Below, piece after piece: positions 1 through 9,070 of a DNA stretch of 34,295 nucleotides. The stretch is from the NCBI GenBank assembly GCA_020061585.1, contig JAGUXX010000247.1, forward strand, positions 1-34,295. Reading direction: 5' to 3'. The stretch comes from Betaproteobacteria bacterium. GTDB lineage: Bacteria > Pseudomonadota > Gammaproteobacteria > Burkholderiales > Thiobacillaceae. A program made the translations under genes and the position numbers. Position 1 is the stretch's first letter; each line of letters opens with the position of its first letter. The notes beneath the pieces were generated by a model. The model saw only the letters and a list, made by a program, of their open reading frames with translations. It was not told the DNA's origin and did not search any database.

Positions 1-31
1 CTTGCATCTGGACTTTCTTCTTGGTTGTCAT
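1..31 (-). CDS. possible 5' end of a gene cut by the window edge
   Basis: A minus-strand ATG at 31 opens a frame reading MTTKKKVQMQ that runs off the window. An AAGGCAGG stretch lies upstream. Only ten residues are visible, so neither product nor reality of the gene can be judged. It would follow the gene ending at 53 in the same direction. Confidence 0.2.
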   Translation of the reverse strand, partial: MTTKKKVQMQ

Positions 32-52
32 GATTTTGGCCTGCCTTGCACT

Positions 53-1102
53 CTAATTTCTGAAGGGCAGGTGTCTCAGGGGATATTGGCACGGGGGGCC
101 GGCGGTCTGAGACAGCTCAGTTGCGGCCCCGTTGATCTTCGTCAGCGGCTTACGCTTGTCGCGGTCGTCGGGATGCGACCCAGTTTGTTGGAACACTAGC
201 TTGTTGGCGATCGCCTCTATGCAGGCGGCAACCGCCACTACACAAAAGACACCGTGAAGGAACGACGCCTCAGTGTTGCGGGTCTGCATCGCCAACTTGA
301 GGCTGTCGAACTCGCGTAGCGCCTTTTCGTAGTGCAATAGCGCGAACGACAACTCGATACGTGGCAGCCTGGCTATATCGTGGGTGAGACGGCCGTAGCG
401 CGTAAGCAACGGCGCGGCGTATTCCAACGGCGTCTCCAGCGGCGTGCGGTTGCGATGATGCTGTGTCGCTGTCGCCAGGATCTTCTCGTTCTCGATGAAT
501 ATCGCATCCAGCAGCGCCGCCAGATGCGCGATGTCTAGCGCTGCCTCGCACGGCCCGTTGATGTATTCATTGTGGTATGTCCGCACCATGTCCGCCAGCG
601 GATCGAAGTCCACATGCGTCGAACGCGGACTGCTGTACCGGTCAACGATCACTAGTTCGCCGAAGGCACGCTGGTAGCTGCCGTTGCCATCGATGTAGAC
701 GTACTGCGTCCCGAGCGCTGCGAACGGGTGCATGCCGATGTATAACGGGTCATTGAAGTACATCATCCAATGGGCACGCGGATTGGCGATGCCTTCGACG
801 ATCACCTTGCTGTCCGTCGACATCCCGGCGTCCACACCCCCTCCCATCAGCGCAGAGAGTAGACGGCCACCACCCTCGTCCGGCCGGATGTTCTGCATCA
901 TGCGACCGTTGGCGAACACAGCGAACTCCTCCACCTCGGTGCAGTGCGCCTCGACTCGTTCAACATCGACAGCCAAGAATGGATACGACTTGATCGGTAC
1001 CCACACGTCTCGATACCTCTGCAGCACATGCTCAATCCGCAACCAGTCTGGAGCATCAGTAGATGGCAGGATTTCGCCATTGACCCCTTCGAACCGCTGC
1101 AT
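53..1102 (-). CDS. hypothetical protein, 349 aa
   Basis: I do not recognise this protein. The frame is open further upstream, but the ATG at 1102 is preceded by a strong GGAGGTGGGG ribosome site, so I start there. The product is mixed polar/aromatic, with a central region rich in H, Y and D (around MMYFNDPLYIG). One hydrophobic stretch near residues 290-310 (FLHGVFCVVAVAACIEAIAN) could be a membrane-associated or buried helix. The C-terminal 35 residues are low in predicted structure. No signal peptide is visible. It has no clear operon partner: 329 bp separate it from the next gene upstream. It may be an accessory gene. The assignment as coding rests on length and the ribosome site. Confidence 0.7.
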   Translation of the reverse strand: MQRFEGVNGEILPSTDAPDWLRIEHVLQRYRDVWVPIKSYPFLAVDVERVEAHCTEVEEFAVFANGRMMQNIRPDEGGGRLLSALMGGGVDAGMSTDSKVIVEGIANPRAHWMMYFNDPLYIGMHPFAALGTQYVYIDGNGSYQRAFGELVIVDRYSSPRSTHVDFDPLADMVRTYHNEYINGPCEAALDIAHLAALLDAIFIENEKILATATQHHRNRTPLETPLEYAAPLLTRYGRLTHDIARLPRIELSFALLHYEKALREFDSLKLAMQTRNTEASFLHGVFCVVAVAACIEAIANKLVFQQTGSHPDDRDKRKPLTKINGAATELSQTAGPPCQYPLRHLPFRN

Positions 1103-1431
1103 ACCCCACCTCCATCGTCGCTCTTGATGACCAGAAAATGTAGATGATTTCCACAGCCGCGTCCGATCGGCACGCTGGCTGCTGGAGCTAGCAAGCGTAG
1201 GGCGAATGAGCCGAAGGCAAAATCCGCCGTATGTAAACGGACATTCGGTGGAAGGCGCTTCGCTTTTCCACTCAACACAGGTTGTTTCCTTGACTGTCGG
1301 CTCAGGCCGACTTTTGGACATACACCACAATTATCCAAGCGGCGGTTTCAATTTCAGAGCATCCCTTTATGCAACGCGCTCAAGCCGCGTGCGAATGACT
1401 GTATTCCTCGCAATCAGCGGATAAAGCGGTC
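1103..1431. other. intergenic region, no gene seen
   Basis: No convincing coding frame was found here. A small perfect hairpin, GTCGGC-TCAG-GCCGAC followed by TTTT (1296-1315), resembles a weak terminator read on the plus strand, but no plus-strand gene precedes it. The promoter of the gene at 53-1102 should lie here. Confidence 0.4.
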
Positions 1432-2070
1432 TTACCCAAGCCCAGGCAGCAGAACCACCAGCCCGCTGGTGAAAATTTCGACCGCGACGGCGGCCAGCAA
1501 CAAACCCATCAGGCGGGTGGCGATGTTCACCCCGGTCTCGCCCAGCCAGTTACTCACCGGGGTCGCCAGCCGCAGCATCAGCCAGGCGCCGCCGGCTACC
1601 AGCAGGCAGCAGAACACGATCAGCCCCAGATGCGCCGGCGACAGGCGCTCCGTGGCGTAGACGATGGTGGTGGAAATCGCCCCGGGCCCGGCCAGCAGGG
1701 GAATAGCCAGCGGCACGACGGCGATGTTGTCCTTGTTCCGCGCCTCCATCGCCTCCTCCGGCGTCTGCCTTTGTCGGGTGGGCGCGGCATGCATCATGGA
1801 AACCGCCATCAGCATGATCAGGATCGCGCCGCCCACCTTGAACGAAGCGATGGTGATGCCGAACAGCGCCAGGAGGGGCTGGCCGAGCAGCGCCGCCAGA
1901 GACAGCACCACGGCGACGGAAATGCTCGCCATCCGCGCGATCTGCATCTTCTCGGCTTGGCTGTTGTTCGCCGTCATGCTGACGAACAGCGGCAGCGCGC
2001 TGATCGGGTTGACGATGACCACAAGGGCCACGAAGAACTTGATGTAATCGGCCCAGTGCAGCATGTCCAT
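1432..2070 (-). CDS. MarC family integral membrane protein
   Basis: A 212-residue polytopic membrane protein of the MarC/UPF0056 family. Family features seen are the N-terminal FFVALVVIVNPISALPLFVS helix with the conserved NP, a mid-protein helix starting PLAIPLLAGPGAISTTIVY, and about six hydrophobic segments. Members sit in the inner membrane. The transport substrate is not established for most, and the original link to multiple antibiotic resistance has not held up. Start chosen at 2070 because GGAG lies seven bases upstream; an in-frame upstream ATG at 2100 has no such site. It is divergent from the HdrC-like gene, with 261 bp between them. Confidence 0.9.
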   Translation of the reverse strand: MDMLHWADYIKFFVALVVIVNPISALPLFVSMTANNSQAEKMQIARMASISVAVVLSLAALLGQPLLALFGITIASFKVGGAILIMLMAVSMMHAAPTRQRQTPEEAMEARNKDNIAVVPLAIPLLAGPGAISTTIVYATERLSPAHLGLIVFCCLLVAGGAWLMLRLATPVSNWLGETGVNIATRLMGLLLAAVAVEIFTSGLVVLLPGLG

Positions 2071-2331
2071 GCGTTCTCCAGTTCGGTCGATGCGCAGCAA
2101 CCCGGCAGCGAGACGCCCCGGCGGAACGTCAATTTACTCGCGCGCGGCACGGGTGTGACTGGAATTCCATTTCGCGGAGGACGCGCGCCATGCGCCATGC
2201 CCGCTGCGTGCGCCAGCGTACAGACTCACCCGGCGGGCTGACTTATTTATCGCGCAGGGTTGGCGGGACAACGCGGTGCTTGCGCCGCCCTCCCGTCCTC
2301 GTTGAAGCGATACCAGACAAGGAGTTCACTG

Positions 2332-2964
2332 ATGAGCGATCTCAATCAACAAATGGCGGCCCGCTACCAGAACAATTTCCTCAAGGAGATCGAGGAACAG
2401 GCCGAGATGGGCGAGTGGGTCAAGATGTGCATGCAGTGCGGTCTCTGTTCCGGCTCCTGCCCGACGCATTTCCAGGATGCCTGGGACCACGCGCCGCACG
2501 AAATCTTCATGCTGATCCGGGCCGGCAAACGCGACGAAGTCCTGCAATCCCAGGGCATGTGGATGTGCACCTCCTGCTACAACTGCTACGTGCGCTGCCC
2601 GCGCAAGGTGCCGGTCACCCACTTGATGCACGGCATCGCCGAATACGCCTACCGCCTCGGCCGATCGCCGAAAGCCCAGACCACCCAACATCTGTCCAAG
2701 ACCTTCTGGGACAACTGCACCGAGACCGGCCGGGTCAACGAGGTGAAGCTGACGCGAACCCTCTATTTCAAGGATGGCTTCGTTGCCGGCATCAAGAAGG
2801 CGATAGCCATGCAGAGCGCCGCCTTCGGGCTGGTCAAGGCCAGGCGGATGAACCCGCTGGAAGCCATCGGTATCGCTCACAAGTGCAAGGACATCAAGGG
2901 CATCCACGCCATGCTCGCCAAGGCGAAGGAACTGGAGGCCAGGCACAAGGCGGAGAAGGCCTGA
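2332..2964 (+). CDS. HdrC-like protein with two [4Fe-4S] clusters
   Basis: A 210-residue soluble iron-sulfur protein resembling heterodisulfide reductase subunit C and related electron carriers. Two cluster motifs are visible: CMQCGLCSGSCP (Cys 33, 36, 39, 43) and CTSCYNCYVRCP (Cys 79, 82, 85, 89), each C-x2-C-x2-C-x3-C. The C-terminal half is helical and rich in K/A. AAGGAG eight bases before ATG 2332 fixes the start. HdrC normally passes electrons to the HdrB catalytic subunit, which is usually encoded next to it. Here the next gene is a convergent OmpA-type gene, so it is an orphan locally. In sulfur oxidisers such proteins work with Hdr-like complexes and with TusA/DsrE sulfur carriers, which occur about 25 kb away in this window. 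The functional link is inferred. Confidence 0.85.
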   Translation: MSDLNQQMAARYQNNFLKEIEEQAEMGEWVKMCMQCGLCSGSCPTHFQDAWDHAPHEIFMLIRAGKRDEVLQSQGMWMCTSCYNCYVRCPRKVPVTHLMHGIAEYAYRLGRSPKAQTTQHLSKTFWDNCTETGRVNEVKLTRTLYFKDGFVAGIKKAIAMQSAAFGLVKARRMNPLEAIGIAHKCKDIKGIHAMLAKAKELEARHKAEKA

Positions 2965-2994
2965 GGCTGAGCCAGCTCGCCTCGGCCTCGCCCG

Positions 2995-4062
2995 CTATTT
3001 CGGGAATTTGAAGATGATATTGACCCGGCGGTTTTCCTGCTGCCCTTCCAGGCTGGTGTTGTAGGCGAAACGTCGCGTCTCGCCAAACCCCTCCGCGGCA
3101 AGGCGCGAACGGGCGACGCCGAAGTCGTCGACCAGGCTGTTCACCACGTTATGGGCGCGGCGTTGGGAGATATCCATCGCCTCCCTGGGCGTCCCCTGCA
3201 AATTGCCGGTGTGGCCCTCAACCGTGGCGGTCACGGCAGGATTGTCGCGCATGAAATCCGCCACCTTGCGCAAGTCGTTGCTGTATTCCGGCTTGACCTC
3301 GGCCCGATTGCGGTCGAACTCCATCTGCAGGGCCATGGTGACTCGGGCGGGAGCGACCTTCAGCCCGGCGACATCCGTCACGCAAGCGATGACCGCGTCG
3401 ACGCGCCGATTCTGCCGTTTCCCTTCCTCGGTGGCATTGCTGACCAGCGGCCGCGATTCGCCGTAGCCCACGGCGGACAGCCGCGATGCGGCGATGCCGT
3501 TGTTGTTCGCCAGATAATCCACCACGCTTTCCGCGCGGCGCTGGGACAATTTCAGGTTGTAGTCATCCGATCCCACATCGTCGGTGTGCCCCTCGATCAC
3601 CGCCGAGGTGTCGGGGAATTTCTTCATGAAGATGCCCAGCGCGGCGAGATTCTCCTTCGCTTCGCGCTGAATCTCGTCCTGGTTGATCTCGAACTGGATG
3701 TCGAGGATGGCGCAATACTCCTCAGTCCGCGCCGGGACCGGCACGACGACCAGCGTCGGCTTCGCCACGACGATGGCCGCGGGCGGGGGTACTGGTGGCG
3801 AAACCGGGGGGGCGGCCACTACCACATCCTGTCTGGCGACCGGGATGCTTTCAGGCTCCATCGGCACCAGGCAAGCCGTGCCGAGCAACTCCCGGCCAGG
3901 GCAGCCGATGGTCCGGTACAACTTGTAACCTATCGTGTTCCCGGTTGGGCTGGCGACATTGGACGGGTCGTAAAACAAGCCGTCCGCCGCTTGCGCGGTG
4001 ACGATACCCGCTGAAAACAAAGTCGTGACAAGAATACTGAACTGCAGAGATGTTGTGCGCAT
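2995..4062 (-). CDS. secreted protein with two OmpA-like peptidoglycan-binding domains
   Basis: A 355-residue envelope protein. The start at 4062 has GGAG upstream and gives a clean signal peptide (MRTTSLQFSILVTTLFSAG, cleavage near AQA-AD). A proline/valine-rich linker follows at about residues 75-105. Two OmpA-like domains come next. The first carries EGHTDDVGSDDYN and NRRVD, with the usual Asp and Arg that bind peptidoglycan. The second reads EGHTGNLQG and NRRVN, so the usual Asp after GHT is Gly. The second domain may therefore bind poorly or do something else. There is no obvious eight-strand barrel, so it is probably a periplasmic or lipid-free anchoring protein rather than a porin. It is convergent with the HdrC-like gene. 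Confidence 0.85.
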   Translation of the reverse strand: MRTTSLQFSILVTTLFSAGIVTAQAADGLFYDPSNVASPTGNTIGYKLYRTIGCPGRELLGTACLVPMEPESIPVARQDVVVAAPPVSPPVPPPAAIVVAKPTLVVVPVPARTEEYCAILDIQFEINQDEIQREAKENLAALGIFMKKFPDTSAVIEGHTDDVGSDDYNLKLSQRRAESVVDYLANNNGIAASRLSAVGYGESRPLVSNATEEGKRQNRRVDAVIACVTDVAGLKVAPARVTMALQMEFDRNRAEVKPEYSNDLRKVADFMRDNPAVTATVEGHTGNLQGTPREAMDISQRRAHNVVNSLVDDFGVARSRLAAEGFGETRRFAYNTSLEGQQENRRVNIIFKFPK

Positions 4063-4138
4063 TTTGGGTCTCCAGATGAAGGTGACACGGCGTTTCGTCG
4101 TCACGGTTCCACCTGTTTACGCACATCCGTCGGCGGAT

Positions 4139-4350
4139 TCAGTTCGCAAACGCACATAGCGGCGAATTCATGCCGATCAGGCGGGAATGGCGGCTTGGCA
4201 ATGCGCAGCCAGCGATACATGGGGGGCGGAGAGCCGGATGTTTTCGCGGGGTCCATTGGCCCGTTATCTTCGTCAAGCCGCGTAGCCGGAACGAGACCCC
4301 ATGACCGACTTGATGATGCCGAACATCGGCTCCACGGTCTGCTTGCGCAG
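4139..4350 (-). pseudogene. decayed C-terminal end of an IS1182/IS5-type DDE transposase
   Basis: On the minus strand one frame reads LRKQTVEPMFGIIKSVMG and then breaks. The next frame continues FRLRGLTKITGQWT and a short basic tail before a stop at 4139. These match the usual end of DDE transposases of this type (TVEPVFG.IK, then LRGL.K..GEWTL). A frameshift and internal loss leave it non-functional. The rest of the element is missing: parC begins immediately beyond. It lies upstream of the OmpA-type gene and downstream of parC. Confidence 0.7.
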
Positions 4351-4386
4351 ACCAGTGGAACAGCGGCTCTGTCGCCCTGCTCGGAC

Positions 4387-6795
4387 TTATTCCGCCGCCA
4401 ACCGTGTCACGACGCTGAACTTGTCCAAGTCGTGGCCTTTTCTGGCCCGGTGCAGCAGGTAGCGGATCAGGGCTGCGCCGGATAACGTCAGGCTGGCCGG
4501 TTTGCCGGCGCGGGTCTTGCCTTCGATCAGCAGGCGTTCGCCGTTGAAGGTGGTCACGGCATTGAGGTGTTCCTTGGCTTCCAGCTTGATGATCTGCACG
4601 CCCTTGCCGCCGCTGAGCGTTTTCATTTCTTCCAACGGGAAAGCCAGCAGCTTGCCGTTGTCGGCGGCGGCGGCAACCCAGGCCAGGTTGCTGGCGAGTT
4701 GCACCGGCGGCAGCGGTGTACCGCCTTCCTCCAGGGTCAGGAAGGCCTTGCCGGCGCGCTGGCGGGAAAGCAGATCGGCAAGCTGGCAGATAAAGCCGTA
4801 GCCGCTGTCGCTGGCGATCAGCAGTTTGGTTTCCGGCGCGGCGGACAGCGCGAACATCAGCCGCGCGCCGCGCGCCAGGTCGAGCAGGCTGGACATCGGC
4901 ACGCCGTCGCCGCGCCCGGTGGGCAGGTCGGGGATGCGGATGCTGTAGGTGCGGCCGACCGAATCAAGCAACACCAGCGGCCAGACGGTGCGGGTTTCGA
5001 TGACCGCCAGCGCCGCGTCGCCGGCCTTGTATTGCAGCGCCGACAGATCCAGGCCGTGGCCGTTGCGGGCGCGCATCCAGCCATTCTTCGAGACGATGAC
5101 GGTGACCGGTTCATCGGCGATCTGTGCTTCGGCGACCGAGGCGGTCATCGCCACGGCGGTTTCGATCAGCGTGCGCCGGTCGTCGCCATATTTCTTGGCA
5201 TCGGCGCGGATTTCGGCGATCACGACGCGCTTCAGTTCGGCGTTGTCTTGCACCCCGTCGCCGATGATGCGCAGCAGGCCGTCGCGTTCCTCGCGCAGTT
5301 CGCCGAGTTCCTTTTCGATCTTGATGCCTTCCAGCCGCGCCAACTGGCGCAGGCGGATTTCCAGGATGTCTTCGGCCTGAATCTCGCTCAGGCCGAAGGC
5401 GGCGATCAGGTCGGCCTTCGGGTCGTCGGCTTCGCGGATGACGCGGATGACTTCGTCGATATTCAGCAGAACCGCTTGCCGGCCTTCCAGGATGTGGATG
5501 CGGCGATTCACCGCGTCGAGGCGGAACTGGCTGCGCCGATGCACCGAGACCAGGCGGAAATCCACCCATTCCAGCAGCAGCGCGCGCAAGCTTTTCTGAC
5601 CCGGGCGACCATCGCGGCCGACCACGGTGAGGTTCATCGGCGCGGTGGTTTCCAGGCTGGTCTGCGCCAACAGCATGCGCATGAAGGCGTCCGGGTCCTG
5701 ATTGCGCGATTGCGGTTCCAGCACGATGCGCACCGGCGCTTTTTCGTCGGATTCGTCACGCACGGTTTCCAGCGCGGCGAGCATCGCGGTTTTCAGCGTC
5801 TTCTGTTCCTGGCTGAGTTCCTTCTTGCCGGTCTTGACTTGCGGGTTGGTGATCGCCTCGATCTGGGTCAGCACCTGGGCGGTGGACACACCGGGCGGCA
5901 ACTGGCTGACGACGATGCGCCACTGGCCGCGCGTCAGCGGTTCAATATCCCAGCGCGCCCGCACGCGCAGGCTGCCGCGCCCGGTTTCATAGGCGGACTG
6001 GATGTCGGCCGGGCTGGAGATGATCTGGCCGCCGCCGGGGAAATCCGGGCCGGGGATGTGCGCCATCAATTCCCGCGTCGAGGTTTCCGGATGCTTGAGC
6101 ATCTGGATCGCCGCTTCGGCGATTTCGCGCAGGTTGTGCGGCGGCATTTCGGTGGCCATGCCGACCGCGATGCCGGAAGCGCCGTTGGCCAGCAGCATCG
6201 GCAAACGCGCCGGCAGCAGCGCCGGTTCCTGGAAAGCGCCGTCGTAATTGGCTTTGAAATCGACGGTGCCGGCGTCGATCTCGGCCAGCAGCAGTTCGGC
6301 GATCGGCGTCAGCCGGCTTTCGGTGTAGCGCATCGCCGCCGCGCCGTCGCCATCGCGCGAGCCGAAATTGCCCTGGCCGTCGATCAGCGGGTAACGCAGC
6401 GTGAAACTCTGCGCCATGCGCACCATGGCGTCGTATACCGACTGGTCGCCGTGCGGGTGCAGTTTGCCGATGACATCGCCGACCACGCGCGCGGATTTGA
6501 CGTGCTTGGTATTCGAACCCAGGCCCATTTCGCGCATCGAGAACAGGATGCGGCGCTGCACCGGCTTCATGCCGTCTTCGACATTCGGCAGCGCGCGGCC
6601 CTTGACCACGCTCATCGCGTAAGCCAGATAGCAGCGCTCGGCGTAATCGGCGAGCGACAGGTAGTCCTTGGGTTCTTCCGGCCGGCCACTGTCGCCCCCC
6701 CCGCCGGCCGGCGGCAGTGGCGGCTGGGCGGTTAGTCGAGCGGCGGGAGGCGGGTTGTCGAACAGGTCGGGCGTCAGCGTGTCTTCAGCGTGCAT
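4387..6795 (-). CDS. parC: DNA topoisomerase IV subunit A
   Basis: The 802-residue breakage-reunion subunit of topoisomerase IV, which decatenates daughter chromosomes with ParE. The N-terminal tail is proline-rich, and the catalytic core starts near residue 45. The catalytic tyrosine is Y157 in AAMRYTES. The helix that contacts DNA reads [19 protein letters not shown], with Gln118 where E. coli ParC has the quinolone-contact Ser80. The C-terminal part (about 490 on) is the beta-pinwheel DNA-wrapping domain. The ATG at 6795 shares its A with the stop of the preceding small gene (TGATG), implying translational coupling. It is the last gene of the parE operon. A decayed transposase end lies just after its stop. 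Confidence 0.95.
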   Translation of the reverse strand: MHAEDTLTPDLFDNPPPAARLTAQPPLPPAGGGGDSGRPEEPKDYLSLADYAERCYLAYAMSVVKGRALPNVEDGMKPVQRRILFSMREMGLGSNTKHVKSARVVGDVIGKLHPHGDQSVYDAMVRMAQSFTLRYPLIDGQGNFGSRDGDGAAAMRYTESRLTPIAELLLAEIDAGTVDFKANYDGAFQEPALLPARLPMLLANGASGIAVGMATEMPPHNLREIAEAAIQMLKHPETSTRELMAHIPGPDFPGGGQIISSPADIQSAYETGRGSLRVRARWDIEPLTRGQWRIVVSQLPPGVSTAQVLTQIEAITNPQVKTGKKELSQEQKTLKTAMLAALETVRDESDEKAPVRIVLEPQSRNQDPDAFMRMLLAQTSLETTAPMNLTVVGRDGRPGQKSLRALLLEWVDFRLVSVHRRSQFRLDAVNRRIHILEGRQAVLLNIDEVIRVIREADDPKADLIAAFGLSEIQAEDILEIRLRQLARLEGIKIEKELGELREERDGLLRIIGDGVQDNAELKRVVIAEIRADAKKYGDDRRTLIETAVAMTASVAEAQIADEPVTVIVSKNGWMRARNGHGLDLSALQYKAGDAALAVIETRTVWPLVLLDSVGRTYSIRIPDLPTGRGDGVPMSSLLDLARGARLMFALSAAPETKLLIASDSGYGFICQLADLLSRQRAGKAFLTLEEGGTPLPPVQLASNLAWVAAAADNGKLLAFPLEEMKTLSGGKGVQIIKLEAKEHLNAVTTFNGERLLIEGKTRAGKPASLTLSGAALIRYLLHRARKGHDLDKFSVVTRLAAE

Positions 6796-7013
6796 CACTG
6801 GCTTTTCTTGATCGAAGCCAGATGCGCCTTCGAACGGGCGTGGCAGTCGGCGCATTTCCAGCGCTTGGTGCCGTTGGCGCAACGCGCCATGACGCCACCC
6901 AGCACCGGCTTGGTGCGGCTGCAACTGGAACAGAAGCGGCGTTCGTCGGCAGCCGGTTGGCTGGCGGCTGGGTCGGCGACTGCGTCGGCTGTTTTGTTGG
7001 TTTCACTGCTCAT
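6795..7013 (-). CDS. small zinc-ribbon protein encoded between parE and parC
   Basis: A 72-residue protein with a disordered acidic/alanine N-terminus (1-25) and a compact C-terminal cysteine module. That module has CSSC (Cys 28, 31), Cys45, then CADCH (Cys 54, 57, His58), a likely single zinc site. I do not know a named family. The ATG at 7013 overlaps the parE stop (ATGA) with a GGAGGCGG ribosome site, and its own stop overlaps the parC start (TGATG). It must therefore be translated in step with both topoisomerase IV subunits. A role as an accessory nucleic-acid-binding or assembly factor is conceivable but not shown by the sequence. Confidence 0.8.
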   Translation of the reverse strand: MSSETNKTADAVADPAASQPAADERRFCSSCSRTKPVLGGVMARCANGTKRWKCADCHARSKAHLASIKKSQ

Positions 7014-8986
7014 ATATCCGCCTCCACGGTATTTCCTTTCAATTCCATCCACTCGCGGCGGGCGCCGGCCTCGCCCTTGCCCATCAACATGTCGAACATC
7101 GCCACGGCGGATTGCATTTCCGCGCGGCTGACCCGCACCGGCAGCACGCGTCGCGTCGCCGGGCTCATCGCGGTTTCGCGCAATTGCTCCGGGTTCATCT
7201 CGCCCAGGCCTTTGAAGCGCCCGACCTCGATGGCTTCCGGCTTGATGCCCTCGCGCACCAGCCGATCCTGGATCGCTTCCAGTTCATCGTCATCCAGCGC
7301 ATAGAAGCGACGGATCGGTTTCTTGCCGCGCGCCGGCACATCGACCCGATACAACGGCGGTTGGGCAATATGTATCCGCCCCTGTTCCACCAATTGGGGA
7401 AAATGTTTGAAAAACAAGGTCAGCAGCAGGGTCTGGATGTGCGAACCGTCGACATCGGCATCGCTCATCACCACCACCTTGCCGTAGCGCAGACCGGACA
7501 TGTCCGGCGTGTCATTGAATCCGTGCCGTTCAACGCCCAGCGCCACGGCGATGTCGTGCACCTCGTTGTTGGCGTAGAGCCGTTCCGGCTCGACTTCCCA
7601 AGTGTTCAGCACCTTGCCGCGCAACGGCAGGATGGCCTGGGTTTCGCGGTCGCGCGCCTGCTTGGCGGAGCCGCCGGCGGAGTCGCCCTCGACCAGGAAG
7701 ATTTCCAGGTCTTCCGGATTGGAGCCGGAAGCGTCGGACAGCTTGCCGGGCAACACCACCACCGAAGACTGTTTTTTCTTTTCGACTTTCTGCGCCGATT
7801 TCAGGCGCGCGGCGGCGGCCCTGCCGGCCAGTTCGGCGAGCGCTTTGCCATGTTCGACGTTGCCGCCCAGCCAGACCTCGAACGGGTCGCGCACCATCGC
7901 CGCGACCAGTTTCACCGCCTCGCGCGAGTTGAGTTTTTCCTTTACCTGACCCTGGAACTGCGGGTCGAGGATGCGCGCCGAGAGCACGAAACTCATCCGG
8001 CCGCAGACGTCTTCCTGGCGCAACTGCACGCCGCGCGGCAGCAGACCGTGGTGTTCGGCAAAGCTCTTCACCGCGTCGAACACGCCGGCTTTCAGGCCGG
8101 CTTCATGAGTGCCGCCCTGGGCGGTATGGATCAGGTTGACGAAACTCTCCGCCGCAAGAGACCCTTCCGACCAGGTAAACACCCAGGCCGCGCCTTCGCC
8201 CTTGGCAAAGCCGCCACCGGTGTTGGGATCGCCATCGGCATAGCGCTCGCCGCCGAAGGCCGGGATCAGCGTTTCGGCATCGCCAAGCAATTCCGCCAAG
8301 TATTGCGGCAAGCCGTTCGGATAGGTCCAGACTTTTTCCTGATCCGGCTGGCCTTCGCGTTCGATGGCGAGTTTCACCGTGACGCCCGGCAGCAGCACCG
8401 CCTTGGCGCGCAGCAAGCGTTCCATTTCGTTCAACGAAATGCGCGGCGTATCGAAGAAGGTCGGGTCCGGCCAGGCGCGCACCAGCGTGCCGGTATCTTT
8501 CTTGGCGCATTTGCCGGTCACCGCCAGCGGCACCGTCAAAACCCCGCCATCGGCGAATTCCAGCGCGGAAATCTCGCCGTCGCGCTTCACCGTCACCGCC
8601 AGCCGGGTGGACAGCGCATTGGTCACCGACACGCCGACGCCATGCAGGCCGCCGGAAAAGGCGTAAGCGCCATCGCCGCTGGTCTTGTCGAACTTGCCGC
8701 CGGCATGCAGACGGGTGAACACCACGACCACCGTCGGCTCATTCTCGGTGGGATGCGGCCCGACCGGGATGCCGCGTCCATCGTCTTCCACCGATACCGA
8801 ACCATCCAGATGCACTTTCACCGACAGCGTTTTGGCGTAGCCGGCCAAGGCCTCGTCGGCGGCGTTGTCGATCACCTCCTGGATGATGTGCGTCGGCGTG
8901 TCGGTGCGGGTATACATGCCCGGCCGCGCGCGCACCGGCTCCAGGCCTTTGAGCACGCGGATGGACGATTCGTTGTAGTGGTTCAA
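7010..8986 (-). CDS. parE: DNA topoisomerase IV subunit B
   Basis: The 658-residue ATPase subunit of topoisomerase IV. GHKL ATPase motifs are present: EVIDNAADEA (about 37-46), EDDGRGIP (67-74) and GGLHGVGVSVTNAL (near 112-125). The TOPRIM domain has EGDSAGGSAKQARDR and DADVDGSHI. The C-terminus (FKGLGEMNPEQL) is the normal ParE end. The start appears to be TTG at 8986, giving MNHYNESSIRVLKGLEPVR, the usual N-terminal register; no in-frame ATG fits better. A rare TTG start may lower expression. The downstream small zinc-ribbon gene overlaps its stop. hslU lies upstream on the same strand, 84 bp away. Confidence 0.95.
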   Translation of the reverse strand: MNHYNESSIRVLKGLEPVRARPGMYTRTDTPTHIIQEVIDNAADEALAGYAKTLSVKVHLDGSVSVEDDGRGIPVGPHPTENEPTVVVVFTRLHAGGKFDKTSGDGAYAFSGGLHGVGVSVTNALSTRLAVTVKRDGEISALEFADGGVLTVPLAVTGKCAKKDTGTLVRAWPDPTFFDTPRISLNEMERLLRAKAVLLPGVTVKLAIEREGQPDQEKVWTYPNGLPQYLAELLGDAETLIPAFGGERYADGDPNTGGGFAKGEGAAWVFTWSEGSLAAESFVNLIHTAQGGTHEAGLKAGVFDAVKSFAEHHGLLPRGVQLRQEDVCGRMSFVLSARILDPQFQGQVKEKLNSREAVKLVAAMVRDPFEVWLGGNVEHGKALAELAGRAAAARLKSAQKVEKKKQSSVVVLPGKLSDASGSNPEDLEIFLVEGDSAGGSAKQARDRETQAILPLRGKVLNTWEVEPERLYANNEVHDIAVALGVERHGFNDTPDMSGLRYGKVVVMSDADVDGSHIQTLLLTLFFKHFPQLVEQGRIHIAQPPLYRVDVPARGKKPIRRFYALDDDELEAIQDRLVREGIKPEAIEVGRFKGLGEMNPEQLRETAMSPATRRVLPVRVSRAEMQSAVAMFDMLMGKGEAGARREWMELKGNTVEADI

Positions 8987-9030
8987 TGGAGTCGGACTGC
9001 TAGGGATTGGGCGAATGATATCGGCTGCGG

Positions 9031-9060
9031 GTGGGGTGGAAAAGCGTGGGGTGGAAAAGC
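9031..9060. repeat. perfect 15-bp tandem duplication between hslU and parE
   Basis: The 15-mer GTGGGGTGGAAAAGC occurs twice head to tail with no mismatch (9031-9045, 9046-9060), followed by a shorter related CTGGGGCGG. It lies in the 84-bp gap between the hslU stop and the parE start, so on the transcribed strand it forms part of the parE leader. Confidence 0.85.
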
Positions 9061-9070
9061 CTGGGGCGGT

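Noticed and set aside
1296..1315. Hairpin with TTTT as a true terminator
   Set aside because: Only six pairs and four T, with no plus-strand gene upstream. Mentioned only as part of the intergenic region.
4567..6735. Very long plus-strand open frame opposite parC
   Set aside because: It is antisense to a clearly conserved gene, has H/Q/R/G-biased composition typical of a GC-rich shadow frame, and matches no family.
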